A stretch of DNA of 47,672 nt from Actinomycetota bacterium (lineage in GTDB: Bacteria; Actinomycetota; Actinomycetes; S36-B12; UBA10799): contig CAUJDH010000023.1 of assembly GCA_963169225.1 (NCBI GenBank), positions 1 to 47,672 of the forward strand, read 5' to 3'. A program made the position numbers and the translations under genes. Shown in pieces: positions 1 to 8,907 of this stretch. Position 1 is the stretch's first letter; each line of letters starts with the position of its first letter. Under the pieces are notes generated by a model. The model was not told the origin of the DNA. It saw only the letters and a program-made list of their open reading frames with translations, and did not search any database.

Positions 1-1035
1 GAACTTCATACCAGTCGGAACCGCGATCAGCATCGTCATGATCGCGAAGAAGGGCAATAGGACCGCCCCCGTTACGTACATGTGGTGGGCCCACACAGCA
101 ACCGAGAGACCACCAATGGCGATCGTTGCCCATACAAGGCCCTTGTAACCGAAGATCGGTTTGCGGCTGAACACGGGGATAATCTCGGAGGCGATACCGA
201 AGAACGGCAGCGCCAAAATATAGACCTCCGGATGCCCAAAGAACCAGAATAAGTGTTGCCAGAGGATCGCTCCCCCGTTCTCGGCATCAAAGATCACCGA
301 ACCCCATTTACGGTCCACAAACATGACGACCAATGTGGCGGCCAAAACCGGGAACACGATCAGGACAAGCATCGAGGTAACGAGCACAGTCCAGGTAAAG
401 ATTGGCATGCGCCACATCGTCATACCCGGAGCGCGCATACAGAAGATTGTGGTGATGAAGTTGACCGCACCAAGGATCGTTCCGATACCACCAAGCGACA
501 GACCGATGAACCACAAGTCGGCACCAACACTCGGACTAAACTCCGCGCCAGACAGTGGCGCGTAAGCGAACCATCCGAAGTCCGCAGATCCACCTGGTGT
601 GAAAGCACCAACGGCAACTACAAGACCGCCAAAGACATAGAGCCAGTAGGCCAACATATTGACGCGTGGGAACGCCACATCCGGAGCACCAATCTGCAGT
701 GGCATGACCGCGTTAGCAAATGCTGCGAACAGCGGCGTCGCGAATAGCAACAGCATGACGGTGCCGTGCATGGTGAACAGCTGGTTGTACTGCTCGTTTG
801 AGACGAACTGTGTGCCTGGGTGAGCCAGCTCAAGACGGATCACCATGGCCATAACTCCACCGATGAGGAAGAAGGTGAAGGCAGTGATCAAGTAGAGATG
901 GCCGATGACCTTGTGGTCAGTGGTGGTCATCCACTTGACGATGGTGGCACCACGGCTCTGGCGGCGCTTTTCGCGGAAGTCAATCTCGGGCGCACCAGCG
1001 GCATCTGAGGCTGGCGGATCAGCAAGAATTGTCAT
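1..1035 (-). CDS. ctaD: Cytochrome c oxidase subunit I, 3' part missing
   Basis: Main catalytic subunit of the aa3-type terminal oxidase in the plasma membrane; it reduces oxygen to water with proton pumping. The first 345 codons are present and the rest lies beyond the left edge. Translation of the minus strand shows the family landmarks: MHGTVM (heme a ligand His), GHPEVYIL (the CuB His with its cross-linked Tyr) and AHHMY (two further CuB ligands), within long hydrophobic segments. The ATG is preceded by AGGAGAAATTGGACA, a good ribosome site. It lies 13 bases downstream of ctaC on the same strand, so the two very likely form one operon. Identification is secure; only the missing C-terminus cannot be judged. 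Confidence 0.97.
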   Translation of the reverse strand, partial: MTILADPPASDAAGAPEIDFREKRRQSRGATIVKWMTTTDHKVIGHLYLITAFTFFLIGGVMAMVIRLELAHPGTQFVSNEQYNQLFTMHGTVMLLLFATPLFAAFANAVMPLQIGAPDVAFPRVNMLAYWLYVFGGLVVAVGAFTPGGSADFGWFAYAPLSGAEFSPSVGADLWFIGLSLGGIGTILGAVNFITTIFCMRAPGMTMWRMPIFTWTVLVTSMLVLIVFPVLAATLVVMFVDRKWGSVIFDAENGGAILWQHLFWFFGHPEVYILALPFFGIASEIIPVFSRKPIFGYKGLVWATIAIGGLSVAVWAHHMYVTGAVLLPFFAIMTMLIAVPTGMKF

Positions 1036-1048
1036 TGTCCAATTTCTC

Positions 1049-1975
1049 CTAAACTACCTGTGCCCGGTCAGTGGTGCGGTCCTGCATCTTGCCTGTCTGG
1101 CCCTTCTTCTTGAGATCCTCAACATGCTTGTTGAACTCATCTTGGGTCACGACATTGACGTTGAAGAGCATACGTGAGTGATCCACACCGCAAAGCTCAG
1201 CGCACTTACCTGCGAACATACCCAGCTTATTGGGCGTTACTTCGAGGTAGTTGGTACGTCCTGGAACAACATCCAGCTTAGTCAAGAAGGCAGGAACCCA
1301 GAATGAGTGGATGACATCTGGCGAGGTCAGTTCGAACTTGACCTTCTTGTCCTTCACGAGCCACAGCATCGGCATCTCAGGATCAGCACCGATTACCGGA
1401 CCGTTAAGATCTTCGGCCCCAAAGTTGGCAGGGAGCCCTGTGTCATAAACGTCCTGGTCGTAATAGTTGAACGCCCAGCTCCAACGGAAGGCTTGAACCC
1501 CGACAGTTGGCGTGTCTTCTTGTACAGCGGTGAGTGCTGCTTCATCACGGGCGGCAAAACTGAAGATCGCGATCACCATGATCAATGGAACAACGGTCCA
1601 CAGGGCTTCAAGTGGCATGTTGTATTGGATCTGGCGAGGAACACCATCGCCCTTGCGGCGACGGTAGACAGCCATTGCCCAGAAGATCAGGCCCCATACG
1701 AAGATTCCGACGATCATCGCCGCAACCCAGCTACCTTGCCAGAATGGGAGCGTGTACTCGGCACCTTCTTTGGATGCCGGTTCAGGCATACCAATGCGCT
1801 TCCAATAGTCAAGATCAGTAATCGTGGTGCTTGAACAGCCACTGACTACAACAATGGTGAACAGCCCAATCGCCGCCAATCCGGCCTTGCGGCCGAACTT
1901 CGCGAACGGGGTGTTGAGCCTGTTCACGTCAGAGCGTTCTACCGAACTACTCTCCCGCTGATCGTTCTTTTTCAC
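1049..1975 (-). CDS. ctaC: Cytochrome c oxidase subunit II
   Basis: Carries the CuA centre that passes electrons from cytochrome c to subunit I. The N-terminal region has a hydrophobic stretch ending in a lipobox-like VVSGC, so it is probably a lipoprotein. Two membrane helices follow (roughly residues 85-105 and 128-148, numbered from the upstream TTG), then a periplasmic-side cupredoxin domain. The CuA ligands are visible as VIHSFWVP and [12 protein letters not shown] (two Cys, His, Met). Start choice: the longest frame opens at a TTG at 1990 with no ribosome site. The GTG at 1975 has GGGAG about 8 bases upstream and gives 308 residues; I prefer it. It is the first gene of the ctaC-ctaD pair and is divergent from the desulfurase-like gene. 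Confidence 0.95.
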   Translation of the reverse strand: MKKNDQRESSSVERSDVNRLNTPFAKFGRKAGLAAIGLFTIVVVSGCSSTTITDLDYWKRIGMPEPASKEGAEYTLPFWQGSWVAAMIVGIFVWGLIFWAMAVYRRRKGDGVPRQIQYNMPLEALWTVVPLIMVIAIFSFAARDEAALTAVQEDTPTVGVQAFRWSWAFNYYDQDVYDTGLPANFGAEDLNGPVIGADPEMPMLWLVKDKKVKFELTSPDVIHSFWVPAFLTKLDVVPGRTNYLEVTPNKLGMFAGKCAELCGVDHSRMLFNVNVVTQDEFNKHVEDLKKKGQTGKMQDRTTDRAQVV

Positions 1976-2215
1976 TCGTTTCGCTCCCAATTGAGGACGG
2001 ATGTTAATCCGAATTCAACTCGACAAATTTTTTACAGTCTGCCGAGAGCCTACTTGGTCTGCAATAGGGCGTGCATACCGTGTGGACGTATCCGCTAAAT
2101 GTAAAGCTCAATATAGCCGAACCCAGGTGTTAGGGCACGGTCATATGTCGCCTTAAAGGGCAGATTAGCGCAGGAATCGCACAATCGGGTCATTAGGGCG
2201 AGTACCGTTTGAGGC

Positions 2216-3616
2216 ATGTCGCGATTCAACCTGGACGCAATCGCTGGGCAGGCACCCAGTCAAGAGGTTGAACAGGCTGTCCGACAAGCCAGGTCACTCG
2301 CCTGGAGTGACCCAGAATCCCTACATTTTGAGGGCAAACAGGCAGCTAATCTACTGGAAGTGAGCCGTGAAGCAGTGGCTCAAGCAATCGGAGTCTCTCG
2401 CGAACACATCGCATTCACCTCAAGCACCGCCGATGCGATTCGGGCCATCCTCAAATCTGTTCGACCCAGTTCAGTCCTCTACTCCCCTATCGAACGCAAG
2501 GCAGTGACTGATGCGATTGCAGAGTCGGGTCTTCATGCCACCGCGCTTACAGTCGGTTCTGATGGTCACGTGGACAGACAAGACCTAATCGAAAAACTGG
2601 CGGCCGCCAATGCCGACTCTGGTTCGGACGCATCGCATACCCGAAGCCCTGTTGCAGTGTTCATCCAATGGGCAAACCAAGAGATCGGAACCGTCCAAGA
2701 ACTATCTACGCTCTTTACGCTGATCCATGAAGCTGGAGCAGTCCTTGTTATCGATGCCACTTCAGCCCTGGGCTATTTACCAACTTCGATGGTCGAATCA
2801 CAATGGGACTACCTATTAGCCGATTCCGCATCATGGGGTGGCTCCCGAGTCGCCACGACCCTTGCTAGCGCTAAACCTGCGCAATTTCCAGACACTACTT
2901 CGGTCGCCGAGGCTGCAACGGCAGCGGTCACGCTTGAGTCCCTATTGCGCGGTCAACCAGCTCAATCCGAACGTTTGACCGGTTTGCGCAACAAAGTAGA
3001 AAGCCTGGTCGTAAGCCAATTCGAACAGGCTGACCTGATACGGCCCGCAGGTAACCGTCTCCCTCAGGTGGTGACGTTTTCTATTCCTTATGTGGACGCC
3101 GAAGCTCTGGCTGTCGAACTTGACCGACAAGGAGTCGCAATCGGTAGTGGGTCTGCATGCGCGAGCGAGGTGGGTGTTCCTAGTCATGTGTTGGCGGCGA
3201 TCGGCAGATTGACCCAAGGAAACGTGCGTGTGAGTTTGCCGAGTGACTGCCCGGACAACGCAATTGACCGACTAGTCGAATTGTTGCCCAGCGCCGTTGA
3301 AAGACTTACGGCTGACCTCTCAAGCCCGCCAGAAGCTGCCGCCGACAGTGGTGGCGTCCTGGTGGCGGAACTCTCCACCAACATCGAAATAGCACTAGAA
3401 CTTGATGAACGTGGCCAGCTTTGTCCTCATCCGGTGATCGAGTTGGCCAAGGCCGCCAAACGTCTCAAAGCAGATGCGGTTATAGGCATTACGACCGATG
3501 ACCCTGCAGCGCTCAATGACATTCCCGCCTGGGCTCGGCTTCAAAATGCGACGGTCATGAGTCAAGAATCTGCCGACGAATCAGGCTCGACTCGATTTGT
3601 CGTGCAGCTCAGTTAG
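2216..3616 (+). CDS. Cysteine desulfurase-like protein fused to a TusA domain, PLP lysine missing
   Basis: 466 residues. Residues 1-365 have the fold-type I aminotransferase pattern of IscS/NifS proteins, including WANQEIGT near 152 and the mobile catalytic-loop cysteine in GSACASEVGVPSHVL (Cys315). Residues 393-466 form a TusA/SirA-like sulfur carrier domain with CPHP (Cys403), DDPA and DIPAW. Related actinobacterial fusions are known. The oddity is the cofactor site. The usual HK-x-GGP lysine motif is replaced by SASWGGSRV (204-212) with no lysine, the conserved His that stacks on PLP (SxxEH) is Arg94, and the DAAQ glutamine is Ser183. Both sulfur-carrying cysteines remain. It may be a pseudoenzyme that carries sulfur, or uses PLP differently. 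TACCGT lies 7 bases before the ATG (leaderless). Its stop overlaps that of adoK. Confidence 0.85.
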   Translation: MSRFNLDAIAGQAPSQEVEQAVRQARSLAWSDPESLHFEGKQAANLLEVSREAVAQAIGVSREHIAFTSSTADAIRAILKSVRPSSVLYSPIERKAVTDAIAESGLHATALTVGSDGHVDRQDLIEKLAAANADSGSDASHTRSPVAVFIQWANQEIGTVQELSTLFTLIHEAGAVLVIDATSALGYLPTSMVESQWDYLLADSASWGGSRVATTLASAKPAQFPDTTSVAEAATAAVTLESLLRGQPAQSERLTGLRNKVESLVVSQFEQADLIRPAGNRLPQVVTFSIPYVDAEALAVELDRQGVAIGSGSACASEVGVPSHVLAAIGRLTQGNVRVSLPSDCPDNAIDRLVELLPSAVERLTADLSSPPEAAADSGGVLVAELSTNIEIALELDERGQLCPHPVIELAKAAKRLKADAVIGITTDDPAALNDIPAWARLQNATVMSQESADESGSTRFVVQLS

Positions 3617-4590
3617 ACCCACGCCTGGACAACACGCTCGCGTACCTCGGCGCCGTAGTTGGCTTCAAGTCGGTTCAAGTAGACATCTCGGTCGAAGGTG
3701 TACTCCTGGGTGCCCACGCTCTCGATAACGAACGCGGCCAGTGTCGACCCCATACGTGCACAGTCTTCTAGTTTGCATCCGGCGGCCAACCCGGCGATGA
3801 ATCCACCACGGAAGGCATCGCCGACTCCTGTCGGGTCGACGACTCCAGAAACGGAACAGGCAGGAATCTCGACCGTTTGGGACCCTTTGATCTTGATACG
3901 CGAGCCCTTATCACCAAGCGTTGTTACTTGAATCTCGACTTGATCAAGCAGTTCCTCTTCGGTCCAACCTGTCTTCTTGAGGATCAAGGCCGACTCGTAC
4001 TCATTGCTAAACAGATACTTGGCATCCGAAATCAGTCTGCGAATCGAATCACCATCCAAGAATGACAATTGCTGCGAAGGATCTGCCGCAAAAGCAATAC
4101 CGCGCTCACGACATTCCTGCGTATGGCGCTCCATCGCAACCGGGTCAGTCGCACCAATAAGGACGAGATCGAGTGGGCCCACTCGATCAGCCACCGGCTG
4201 TAGCTCGACCAGACGTGACTCGCTCATAGCTCCGGCATAGAAGGTCGCTATCTGATTGGCGTTTTGGTCTGTCGTGCAGACAAAGCGCGCGGTATGAAGT
4301 TCTTCGCTGATCCGAATGGACTCTATGTCGACACCGTGACGCTCGAGCCAGGATCCGTAATCGGCGAAGTCCTGGCCTACTGCAGAGACCAGGACGGGAC
4401 GCACACCGAACTGAGCTAGAGCGAAGGCAATATTTCCACCTACTCCACCACGCCGGATCTCCAGGTTGTCCACCAAGAAGGAAACGCTGAGGTTGGCTAG
4501 CTCCTCAGGAAGGAGTGAGTCCGAGAATTTACCCGAGAAGGTCATGAGGTGGTCGGTAGCGACCGATGCTGAGACACAAATGTTTTGCAT
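3613..4590 (-). CDS. adoK: Adenosine kinase, PfkB family
   Basis: 325 residues; phosphorylates adenosine to AMP (purine salvage). It resembles the mycobacterial AdoK/CbhK type along its length rather than generic ribokinases: SASVATDHLM at the N-terminus, SFLVDNLEIRRGGVGGNIAFAL (substrate lid and GG motif), FYAGAMSESR, FAADPSQQLSFL, and the C-terminal PfkB signature DPTGVGDAFRGGFIAG with the catalytic Asp and anion hole. The ATG at 4590 is preceded by TAAGGT with a 7-base spacer, a leaderless promoter. The stop codon TAA (3613-3615) overlaps the TAG of the convergent desulfurase-like gene, so neither has room for a terminator between them. Another sugar kinase specificity is possible but less likely. 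Confidence 0.9.
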   Translation of the reverse strand: MQNICVSASVATDHLMTFSGKFSDSLLPEELANLSVSFLVDNLEIRRGGVGGNIAFALAQFGVRPVLVSAVGQDFADYGSWLERHGVDIESIRISEELHTARFVCTTDQNANQIATFYAGAMSESRLVELQPVADRVGPLDLVLIGATDPVAMERHTQECRERGIAFAADPSQQLSFLDGDSIRRLISDAKYLFSNEYESALILKKTGWTEEELLDQVEIQVTTLGDKGSRIKIKGSQTVEIPACSVSGVVDPTGVGDAFRGGFIAGLAAGCKLEDCARMGSTLAAFVIESVGTQEYTFDRDVYLNRLEANYGAEVRERVVQAWV

Positions 4591-4622
4591 GCGAAGAACC
4601 TTAGCCTGCCAATTAAATGACT

Positions 4623-4663
4623 GACCGCCAAGTCCACCAGGAATATCTGGTCACTTGGCGGTC
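4623..4663 (-). terminator. Strong hairpin terminator after the ErpA-like gene
   Basis: Perfect 11-bp inverted repeat (GACCGCCAAGT at 4623-4633, ACTTGGCGGTC at 4653-4663) with an inner 5-bp stem (ACCAG/CTGGT, 4636-4640 and 4647-4651). On the minus strand it follows the stop at 4689 and is followed by an AT-rich run, so it probably ends the ErpA-like transcript before the adoK promoter. Confidence 0.7.
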
Positions 4664-4688
4664 GGCCAAAAGTTTTGCGAATAGGTGC

Positions 4689-5267
4689 TTAGTGGAACGA
4701 GTCTCCACATGCGCATGAACCCGTTGCATTGGGGTTGTCGATTGTGAAACCCTGCTTCTCGATCGTGTCCACGAAGTCGATCTTGGCGCCACCGAGGTAG
4801 GGGCCAGACATGCGATCAACGACGACGGTCACACCGTTGAAATCGAGACGCTCATCACCATCGAGATTGCGATCATCGAAGAACAATTGGTAGCGCAGAC
4901 CAGAACAACCGCCTGGCTGAACCGCCACTCGGAGAGCCAAATCAGTGCGACCTTCTTGCTCGAGCAAAGTCTTGACCTTGGTCGAAGCAACATCGGTCAG
5001 CACGACAGTCTCACCGGCAGGTTCCGAAGGGGCTTGAGCTTGTGGAGCCGACTCAGCCTGGCCGTGTCCACCGCATCCACAGCCATGAGCTTCTTGCGCT
5101 GGCGCAGCGGTAGCTTCGGCATGTCCATGTCCACCACAGCCGCAACCCTGCGCTTCTTGAGCAGGTGCGGGCGCAGCCTCAGCAGCTGGTGCATCGTGTC
5201 CATGTCCACCACAGCCACAGCCATGGCCTTGGGTCTCGGTTGTTTCCGTTGCGGTTTCTGAGCTCAT
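4689..5267 (-). CDS. erpA: A-type iron-sulfur carrier (ErpA/IscA) with Cys/His-rich N-terminal repeats
   Basis: 192 residues, against about 110-125 for the family. The C-terminal half (residues 86-192) is a complete A-type carrier: VVLTDVA start, QPGGCSGLRYQL with Cys121, and the GSCACGDSF end with Cys185 and Cys187, the three cluster ligands. It should accept [2Fe-2S] or [4Fe-4S] clusters and pass them to apoproteins such as LipA or NadA, both encoded nearby. The first 85 residues are unusual: three copies of GCGCGGHG (residues 16-23, 41-48, 62-69) joined by Ala/Pro/Glu-rich linkers, giving six Cys and several His in a tail that looks disordered and metal-binding. Start: ATG with AAAGGAG upstream at good spacing, and the reading frame is open throughout, so the tail is really encoded. 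Confidence 0.92.
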   Translation of the reverse strand: MSSETATETTETQGHGCGCGGHGHDAPAAEAAPAPAQEAQGCGCGGHGHAEATAAPAQEAHGCGCGGHGQAESAPQAQAPSEPAGETVVLTDVASTKVKTLLEQEGRTDLALRVAVQPGGCSGLRYQLFFDDRNLDGDERLDFNGVTVVVDRMSGPYLGGAKIDFVDTIEKQGFTIDNPNATGSCACGDSFH

Positions 5268-5397
5268 TGCTGAGTGCTCCTTTGTTTTGTTGCGAACTTA
5301 GCCTTGTTTCAAGTCTACTCGCACTGTCAACGAAACGGGTGCAGTGAGTATTCCCAGCGCCCGCGATTACTTGCCGGCACCGGCTAAATCAGGCGTG

Positions 5398-6510
5398 TTA
5401 TCTCGACCAGGTTTTGGCGATCCGTTCGGAAGCTGCCATGAGGGAACGGCTCGAAAACTCCAACGATTCCTCAAGCGAACCAACGATCGTAGCCACTGAA
5501 TAGGCGTTGGAAATACCGATCTGGCTGTATTCGCGGCGACCAACGGAAACATCCCCAGCAAGCACAACACACGGCCTAGCTTGGCTCATCGACGCGGCGG
5601 CAACTCCGCTCACAACTTTGCCGCGAAGCGACTGCCAATCGAAGAGACCTTCACCAGTGATCACCAAATCCGCCTGACTCACTCGCGAATCGAAGTGGAC
5701 GATATCCATGATTGTGGTGATACCCGGAACCTGCGCACTGTCTAGATGCAAAAGAGAAAAACCGAGTCCACCAGCAGCCCCCGAACCTTTGGCAACAGCC
5801 GGTTGCTTGCCATCAGCTCGCCTACCGATCGCCTCCACCAGCATCTCGAGTGCACCCTCAAGTCGCATGATGTCCTCGTCGCTGGCACCTTTTTGTTTGC
5901 CGTACGTCTTGCTGGCTCCGGTCAGACCCAGCAATGGATTGTCAACATCACTGGCAGCCACTAACTCGACACCGCTAAGCCGCTCGCGAACCGGCTCCAA
6001 ATCAACCGTTGAAACCCCTGCCAAAGCCAGACCACCTTGGTCCAGTGGGCCGTCTGCGGTTGCGCCGAGAGCCGCAAGCATTCCAGCACCAGCATCGTTA
6101 GTTCCTGATCCGCCAAGGCCGATCACCAACTTTTTGACGCCGCTATCCACGGCCTGGGCGATCAGTTCACCCACACCGAAACTCGTCGTTACAGTTGGAT
6201 CTCGATGTTCCTCATCGAGCAAGTGCAGGCCACACGCTTGCGCAACTTCGATATAAGCGGTATCGCCGTCAGTAAGAATCGTTGCCGGCACAGTGTCACC
6301 AAGCGGTCCCGAAACGGTGACAACCGACAGTTCACTCCGCGGCAATGCCGCGCTGAGGGTATCGATAAATCCTGGTCCGCCATCCGACACGGGACATAGA
6401 TCAAGTTCATCACCAGGGGCCGTCTTGAGCCACCCAACGGCAATAGCCTCCGCAGCCTCGCTCGCACTGAGTGTGCCAGCGAATTTGTCGGGGGCTATGA
6501 GAACTCGCAT
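5398..6510 (-). CDS. glxK: Glycerate kinase, GlxK/GarK family
   Basis: 370 residues, the normal size. Phosphorylates D-glycerate (usually to 2-phosphoglycerate in this family), feeding glyoxylate and sugar-acid breakdown into glycolysis. Family blocks are visible: IAPDKFAGTLSA at the N-terminus, CPVSDGGPGFID, IGLGGSGTNDAGAGMLAALG, GSGAAGGLGF and TGEGLFDWQSLRGKV. A TAGATT element stands 6 bases before the ATG, so it is probably transcribed without a leader. It is divergent from nadA. The same neighbourhood in mycobacteria also has a glycerate kinase beside a HesB gene, so the context is conserved. I see no missing motif. Confidence 0.92.
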   Translation of the reverse strand: MRVLIAPDKFAGTLSASEAAEAIAVGWLKTAPGDELDLCPVSDGGPGFIDTLSAALPRSELSVVTVSGPLGDTVPATILTDGDTAYIEVAQACGLHLLDEEHRDPTVTTSFGVGELIAQAVDSGVKKLVIGLGGSGTNDAGAGMLAALGATADGPLDQGGLALAGVSTVDLEPVRERLSGVELVAASDVDNPLLGLTGASKTYGKQKGASDEDIMRLEGALEMLVEAIGRRADGKQPAVAKGSGAAGGLGFSLLHLDSAQVPGITTIMDIVHFDSRVSQADLVITGEGLFDWQSLRGKVVSGVAAASMSQARPCVVLAGDVSVGRREYSQIGISNAYSVATIVGSLEESLEFSSRSLMAASERIAKTWSR

Positions 6511-6609
6511 AGTGCGAATCTACGCCTTGATCTTCACGCGGTCACGTTGGCACGTTCCTTTAACTGCCTAAGACTTCATTGATTCCCGAGTTTGTGGGAC
6601 GATTGATAA

Positions 6610-7836
6610 ATGGCTTCCACCACCGAAACCACCGGCGAATCCGTAGACACCCGATCGGCCACGACCACTACCCAGGCATGGTCCGAGCCGGGCGAATCGC
6701 CACTGCTGCTGCTCCTGGGCTCCAACCAGGATCCGTTGAGCGAGCGTGGCGTGGAATGCCCTGGCGCTCTGCCCGAGCCAAGCGATCCTGACCTAGTGGC
6801 CCGTGCTCTGGCAGCCAAAGAGAAGCTGGGCGACAGGCTGTTCATATTGGGCCACCACTACCAGCGCGAAGAAGTTATCCAGTTCGCCGACACGACTGGC
6901 GACAGTTTCAAACTGGCGCAACAGGCAGCTGCTCGTCCCGAGGCAGAGTTCATCGTGTTCTGCGGAGTGCACTTCATGGCTGAGAGTGCCGACATTTTGA
7001 CGAATGACGACCAGCAGGTGATCCTTCCCGATCTCGCCGCTGGCTGTTCAATGGCCGATATGGCGCGGCTCGACCAGGTCGAAGCCGCTTGGGAAGTGCT
7101 CACTCGTTTGGGGATTGCCGACACTACGATTCCCGTTAGCTACATGAACTCCTCGGCAGATATCAAATCGTTCACCGGACGCAACGGGGGAACCATCTGT
7201 ACTTCAAGTAATGCCGCGAAGTCACTCGAATGGGCATTCGAGCAAGGTGAACGCGTGTTGTTCCTGCCAGACCAACACCTGGGTCGCAATACCGCCGTGC
7301 GCGATATGGGGTTCTCGCTCGATGACTGCGCTGTGTTCAATCCGCGCAAGCCCAATGGCGGATTGACTGATGACGAACTGCGAAACGCAAAGATGATCTT
7401 GTGGAAGGGCCACTGTTCGGTACATGGTCGCTTCTCACCGGACAGCATCGACGAACTCCGAAACGAGATCCCTGACATCAACATCATGGTTCACCCGGAA
7501 TGCAAATACGAGGTTGTCTCGAAATCCGACTACGTCGGCTCGACCGAGCGCATCATCAAACAAGTCAGCGAGGCCGCGCCAGGTTCCGCATGGGCAATTG
7601 GCACCGAACTCAATCTGGTGCGTCGGCTTGCTCTCCAGAACCCAGACAAGCGAATCATGTTCTTGGACAAGACCGTGTGCTTCTGCTCGACTATGAACAG
7701 AATCGACCTACCTCATCTGGTCTGGTCGCTTGAGAACTTAGCCGAGGGTCGAGTCATGAACACCATCACCGTCGACCCTGAGACGTCTAAATGGGCAAAA
7801 GTTGCCCTTGAACGTATGCTCGCACTGCCTGGTTAA
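6610..7836 (+). CDS. nadA: Quinolinate synthase
   Basis: 408 residues. Condenses iminoaspartate with dihydroxyacetone phosphate to quinolinate in NAD synthesis, using a [4Fe-4S] cluster. Motifs: LGHHYQREEVIQFAD, FCGVHFMAESADIL (first cluster Cys), GGTICTSSNA (second), HPECKYEVV, and DKTVCFCSTMNRIDLPHLVW near the end (third). It is the long form also found in streptomycetes, with an N-terminal block reading LLLLLGSNQDPLSERGVECP, rather than the shorter mycobacterial form. That block supports a start close to 6610. The ribosome site is weak (GGGA 12 bases upstream) and no TANNNT sits at 6-7 bases, so the exact start is open. No nadB or nadC is in the window; nadE at 33.4 kb acts later in the same pathway. 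Confidence 0.95.
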   Translation: MASTTETTGESVDTRSATTTTQAWSEPGESPLLLLLGSNQDPLSERGVECPGALPEPSDPDLVARALAAKEKLGDRLFILGHHYQREEVIQFADTTGDSFKLAQQAAARPEAEFIVFCGVHFMAESADILTNDDQQVILPDLAAGCSMADMARLDQVEAAWEVLTRLGIADTTIPVSYMNSSADIKSFTGRNGGTICTSSNAAKSLEWAFEQGERVLFLPDQHLGRNTAVRDMGFSLDDCAVFNPRKPNGGLTDDELRNAKMILWKGHCSVHGRFSPDSIDELRNEIPDINIMVHPECKYEVVSKSDYVGSTERIIKQVSEAAPGSAWAIGTELNLVRRLALQNPDKRIMFLDKTVCFCSTMNRIDLPHLVWSLENLAEGRVMNTITVDPETSKWAKVALERMLALPG

Positions 7837-7859
7837 TCTGGCCCGACTCCAGCTCTAAA

Positions 7860-7898
7860 TCAGCAGTCTCTCGACCAGAAGTCGGCCAAGCCTGCTGA
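7860..7898 (+). terminator. Possible hairpin after nadA
   Basis: TCAGCAG (7860-7866) pairs with CTGCTGA (7892-7898), with an inner CGAC/GTCG stem. There is no T-run, so termination is only a possibility. Confidence 0.3.
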
Positions 7899-7930
7899 CG
7901 CACTTTGGGTTCGTGGCGTAAACTAGCTAG

Positions 7931-8575
7931 ATGTTCGGCAAATCACGCTCAAGCGATACAAGCAACTCCGCGGTCAAGAACGACGACATTAGCGTCGAGA
8001 CCAGCACCGGCCCAGCCAAGAAGGGTCGGCCAACTCCGACTCGCAAAGAGGCAGAAGCCGCGCGCAAAGCGCAATTGCAGTCCAACAAGATTTCGGCCAA
8101 GACCAAAAACATGGACAAGAAGGCTGCTAAACAAGCAGACCGCGAGGCCATGCGCCAAGAACGCGCCCGCACCCGTGAAGCTCTACTCCGAGGCGACGAG
8201 AGTGCCATGCCGCCGAAGGATCGTGGTCCGGTTCGCCGCGCCGCCCGTAACTTTGTCGATTCCCGGAGGACCGTCGCCGAATTCTTCGTGCCTGTTGCTG
8301 TAATCGTCCTCCTCATGGGTATGACACGTAACCAAAGTCTTCAGGTCATCGTCACCTACGTCTGGATCGCGATTATCGTCCTTGTCGTTGCCGACACTGG
8401 ATACATGGTCTTCAAGATGAACAAGATGCTCAAGGAGCAGTACCCCGACAAGGCCGACCGTAAGGGCGTAACGTTCTACGCAATCATGCGCGCCATGCAG
8501 ATTCGCCGCCTCCGTCTTCCACCGCCGATGTTCAAGGCCGGTGGCGCGCCCGTCGAACCTAAGGTCAAGAAGTAA
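7931..8575 (+). CDS. DUF3043 membrane protein
   Basis: 214 residues. The N-terminal 100 residues are highly charged (Lys/Arg-rich, with KKGRPTPTRKEAEAARKAQ typical of DUF3043 proteins) and likely cytoplasmic. Two membrane helices follow at about residues 118-135 and 139-160 (AVIVLLMG and VTYVWIAIIVLVVADTG), then a short basic tail. The family is confined to Actinobacteria as far as I know and its function is unknown; the mycobacterial counterpart sits in the same neighbourhood. The ATG has TAAACT 6 bases upstream, so it has its own leaderless promoter. The next small gene starts 2 bases after its stop and is probably translated by coupling. Confidence 0.85.
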   Translation: MFGKSRSSDTSNSAVKNDDISVETSTGPAKKGRPTPTRKEAEAARKAQLQSNKISAKTKNMDKKAAKQADREAMRQERARTREALLRGDESAMPPKDRGPVRRAARNFVDSRRTVAEFFVPVAVIVLLMGMTRNQSLQVIVTYVWIAIIVLVVADTGYMVFKMNKMLKEQYPDKADRKGVTFYAIMRAMQIRRLRLPPPMFKAGGAPVEPKVKK

Positions 8576-8577
8576 AA

Positions 8578-8790
8578 ATGAGCTTCACCTGGCAGTTCCT
8601 CGACGAAAATGGATGCGCCATAACCCCTGCCGATTCTGATATGGTTCCGGAACCATTCAGTAACCAATCGGATGCTGAAACGTGGATCGGCGCCGTCTAT
8701 CCGGATTTGCTGGATGTCGGAGTCTCACAGGTGAACTTGCTCAACGATGGCAACTTGGTTTACGGGCCTATGAGTTTGAATGCCGAATAG
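8578..8790 (+). CDS. Small conserved actinobacterial protein of unknown function
   Basis: 70 residues, acidic, no signal peptide or membrane segment. The pattern MSFTWQFLD...FSNQSDAETWIG...LLDVGVSQVNLLNDG...YGPMSL resembles a small protein family I recall in many actinobacteria, where similar Ser-Asp-Ala-Glu-x-Trp and YGPMSL stretches recur. I know no function for it. It begins 2 bases after the DUF3043 stop with no clear ribosome site, so translation is likely coupled to the upstream gene and the two form an operon. Confidence 0.75.
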   Translation: MSFTWQFLDENGCAITPADSDMVPEPFSNQSDAETWIGAVYPDLLDVGVSQVNLLNDGNLVYGPMSLNAE

Positions 8791-8831
8791 ACATTCAAAC
8801 CGTTAGGACGCGGATGCTGGCTAAGCATCCG
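8774..8831 (+). terminator. Two consecutive hairpins at the end of the DUF3043 operon
   Basis: The first is a perfect 9-bp stem, GTTTGAATG (8774-8782) with CATTCAAAC (8792-8800), whose loop contains the stop codon of the 70-residue gene. The second is CGGATGCT (8811-8818) with AGCATCCG (8824-8831). Neither has a T-run. They may end the transcript or protect its 3' end. Confidence 0.4.
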
Positions 8832-8907
8832 AACCATTTAGCTGTAGGCGTTAGCTAGGTTGCCAACAACTGCAGATGGCTAGACCCAAACTTCTCGAGG
8901 AGAACAC

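Noticed and set aside
253-747. 164-codon frame antisense to ctaD
   Set aside because: The opposite strand encodes the conserved subunit I core with its heme and copper ligands.
1307-1834. 175-codon frame antisense to ctaC
   Set aside because: ctaC has all CuA ligands on the other strand; no ribosome site precedes this frame.
5708-6256. Long open frame (182 codons) antisense to glycerate kinase
   Set aside because: It lies wholly opposite a well-supported gene, has a Ser/Pro/Thr-rich composition typical of antisense frames and no recognisable motif.
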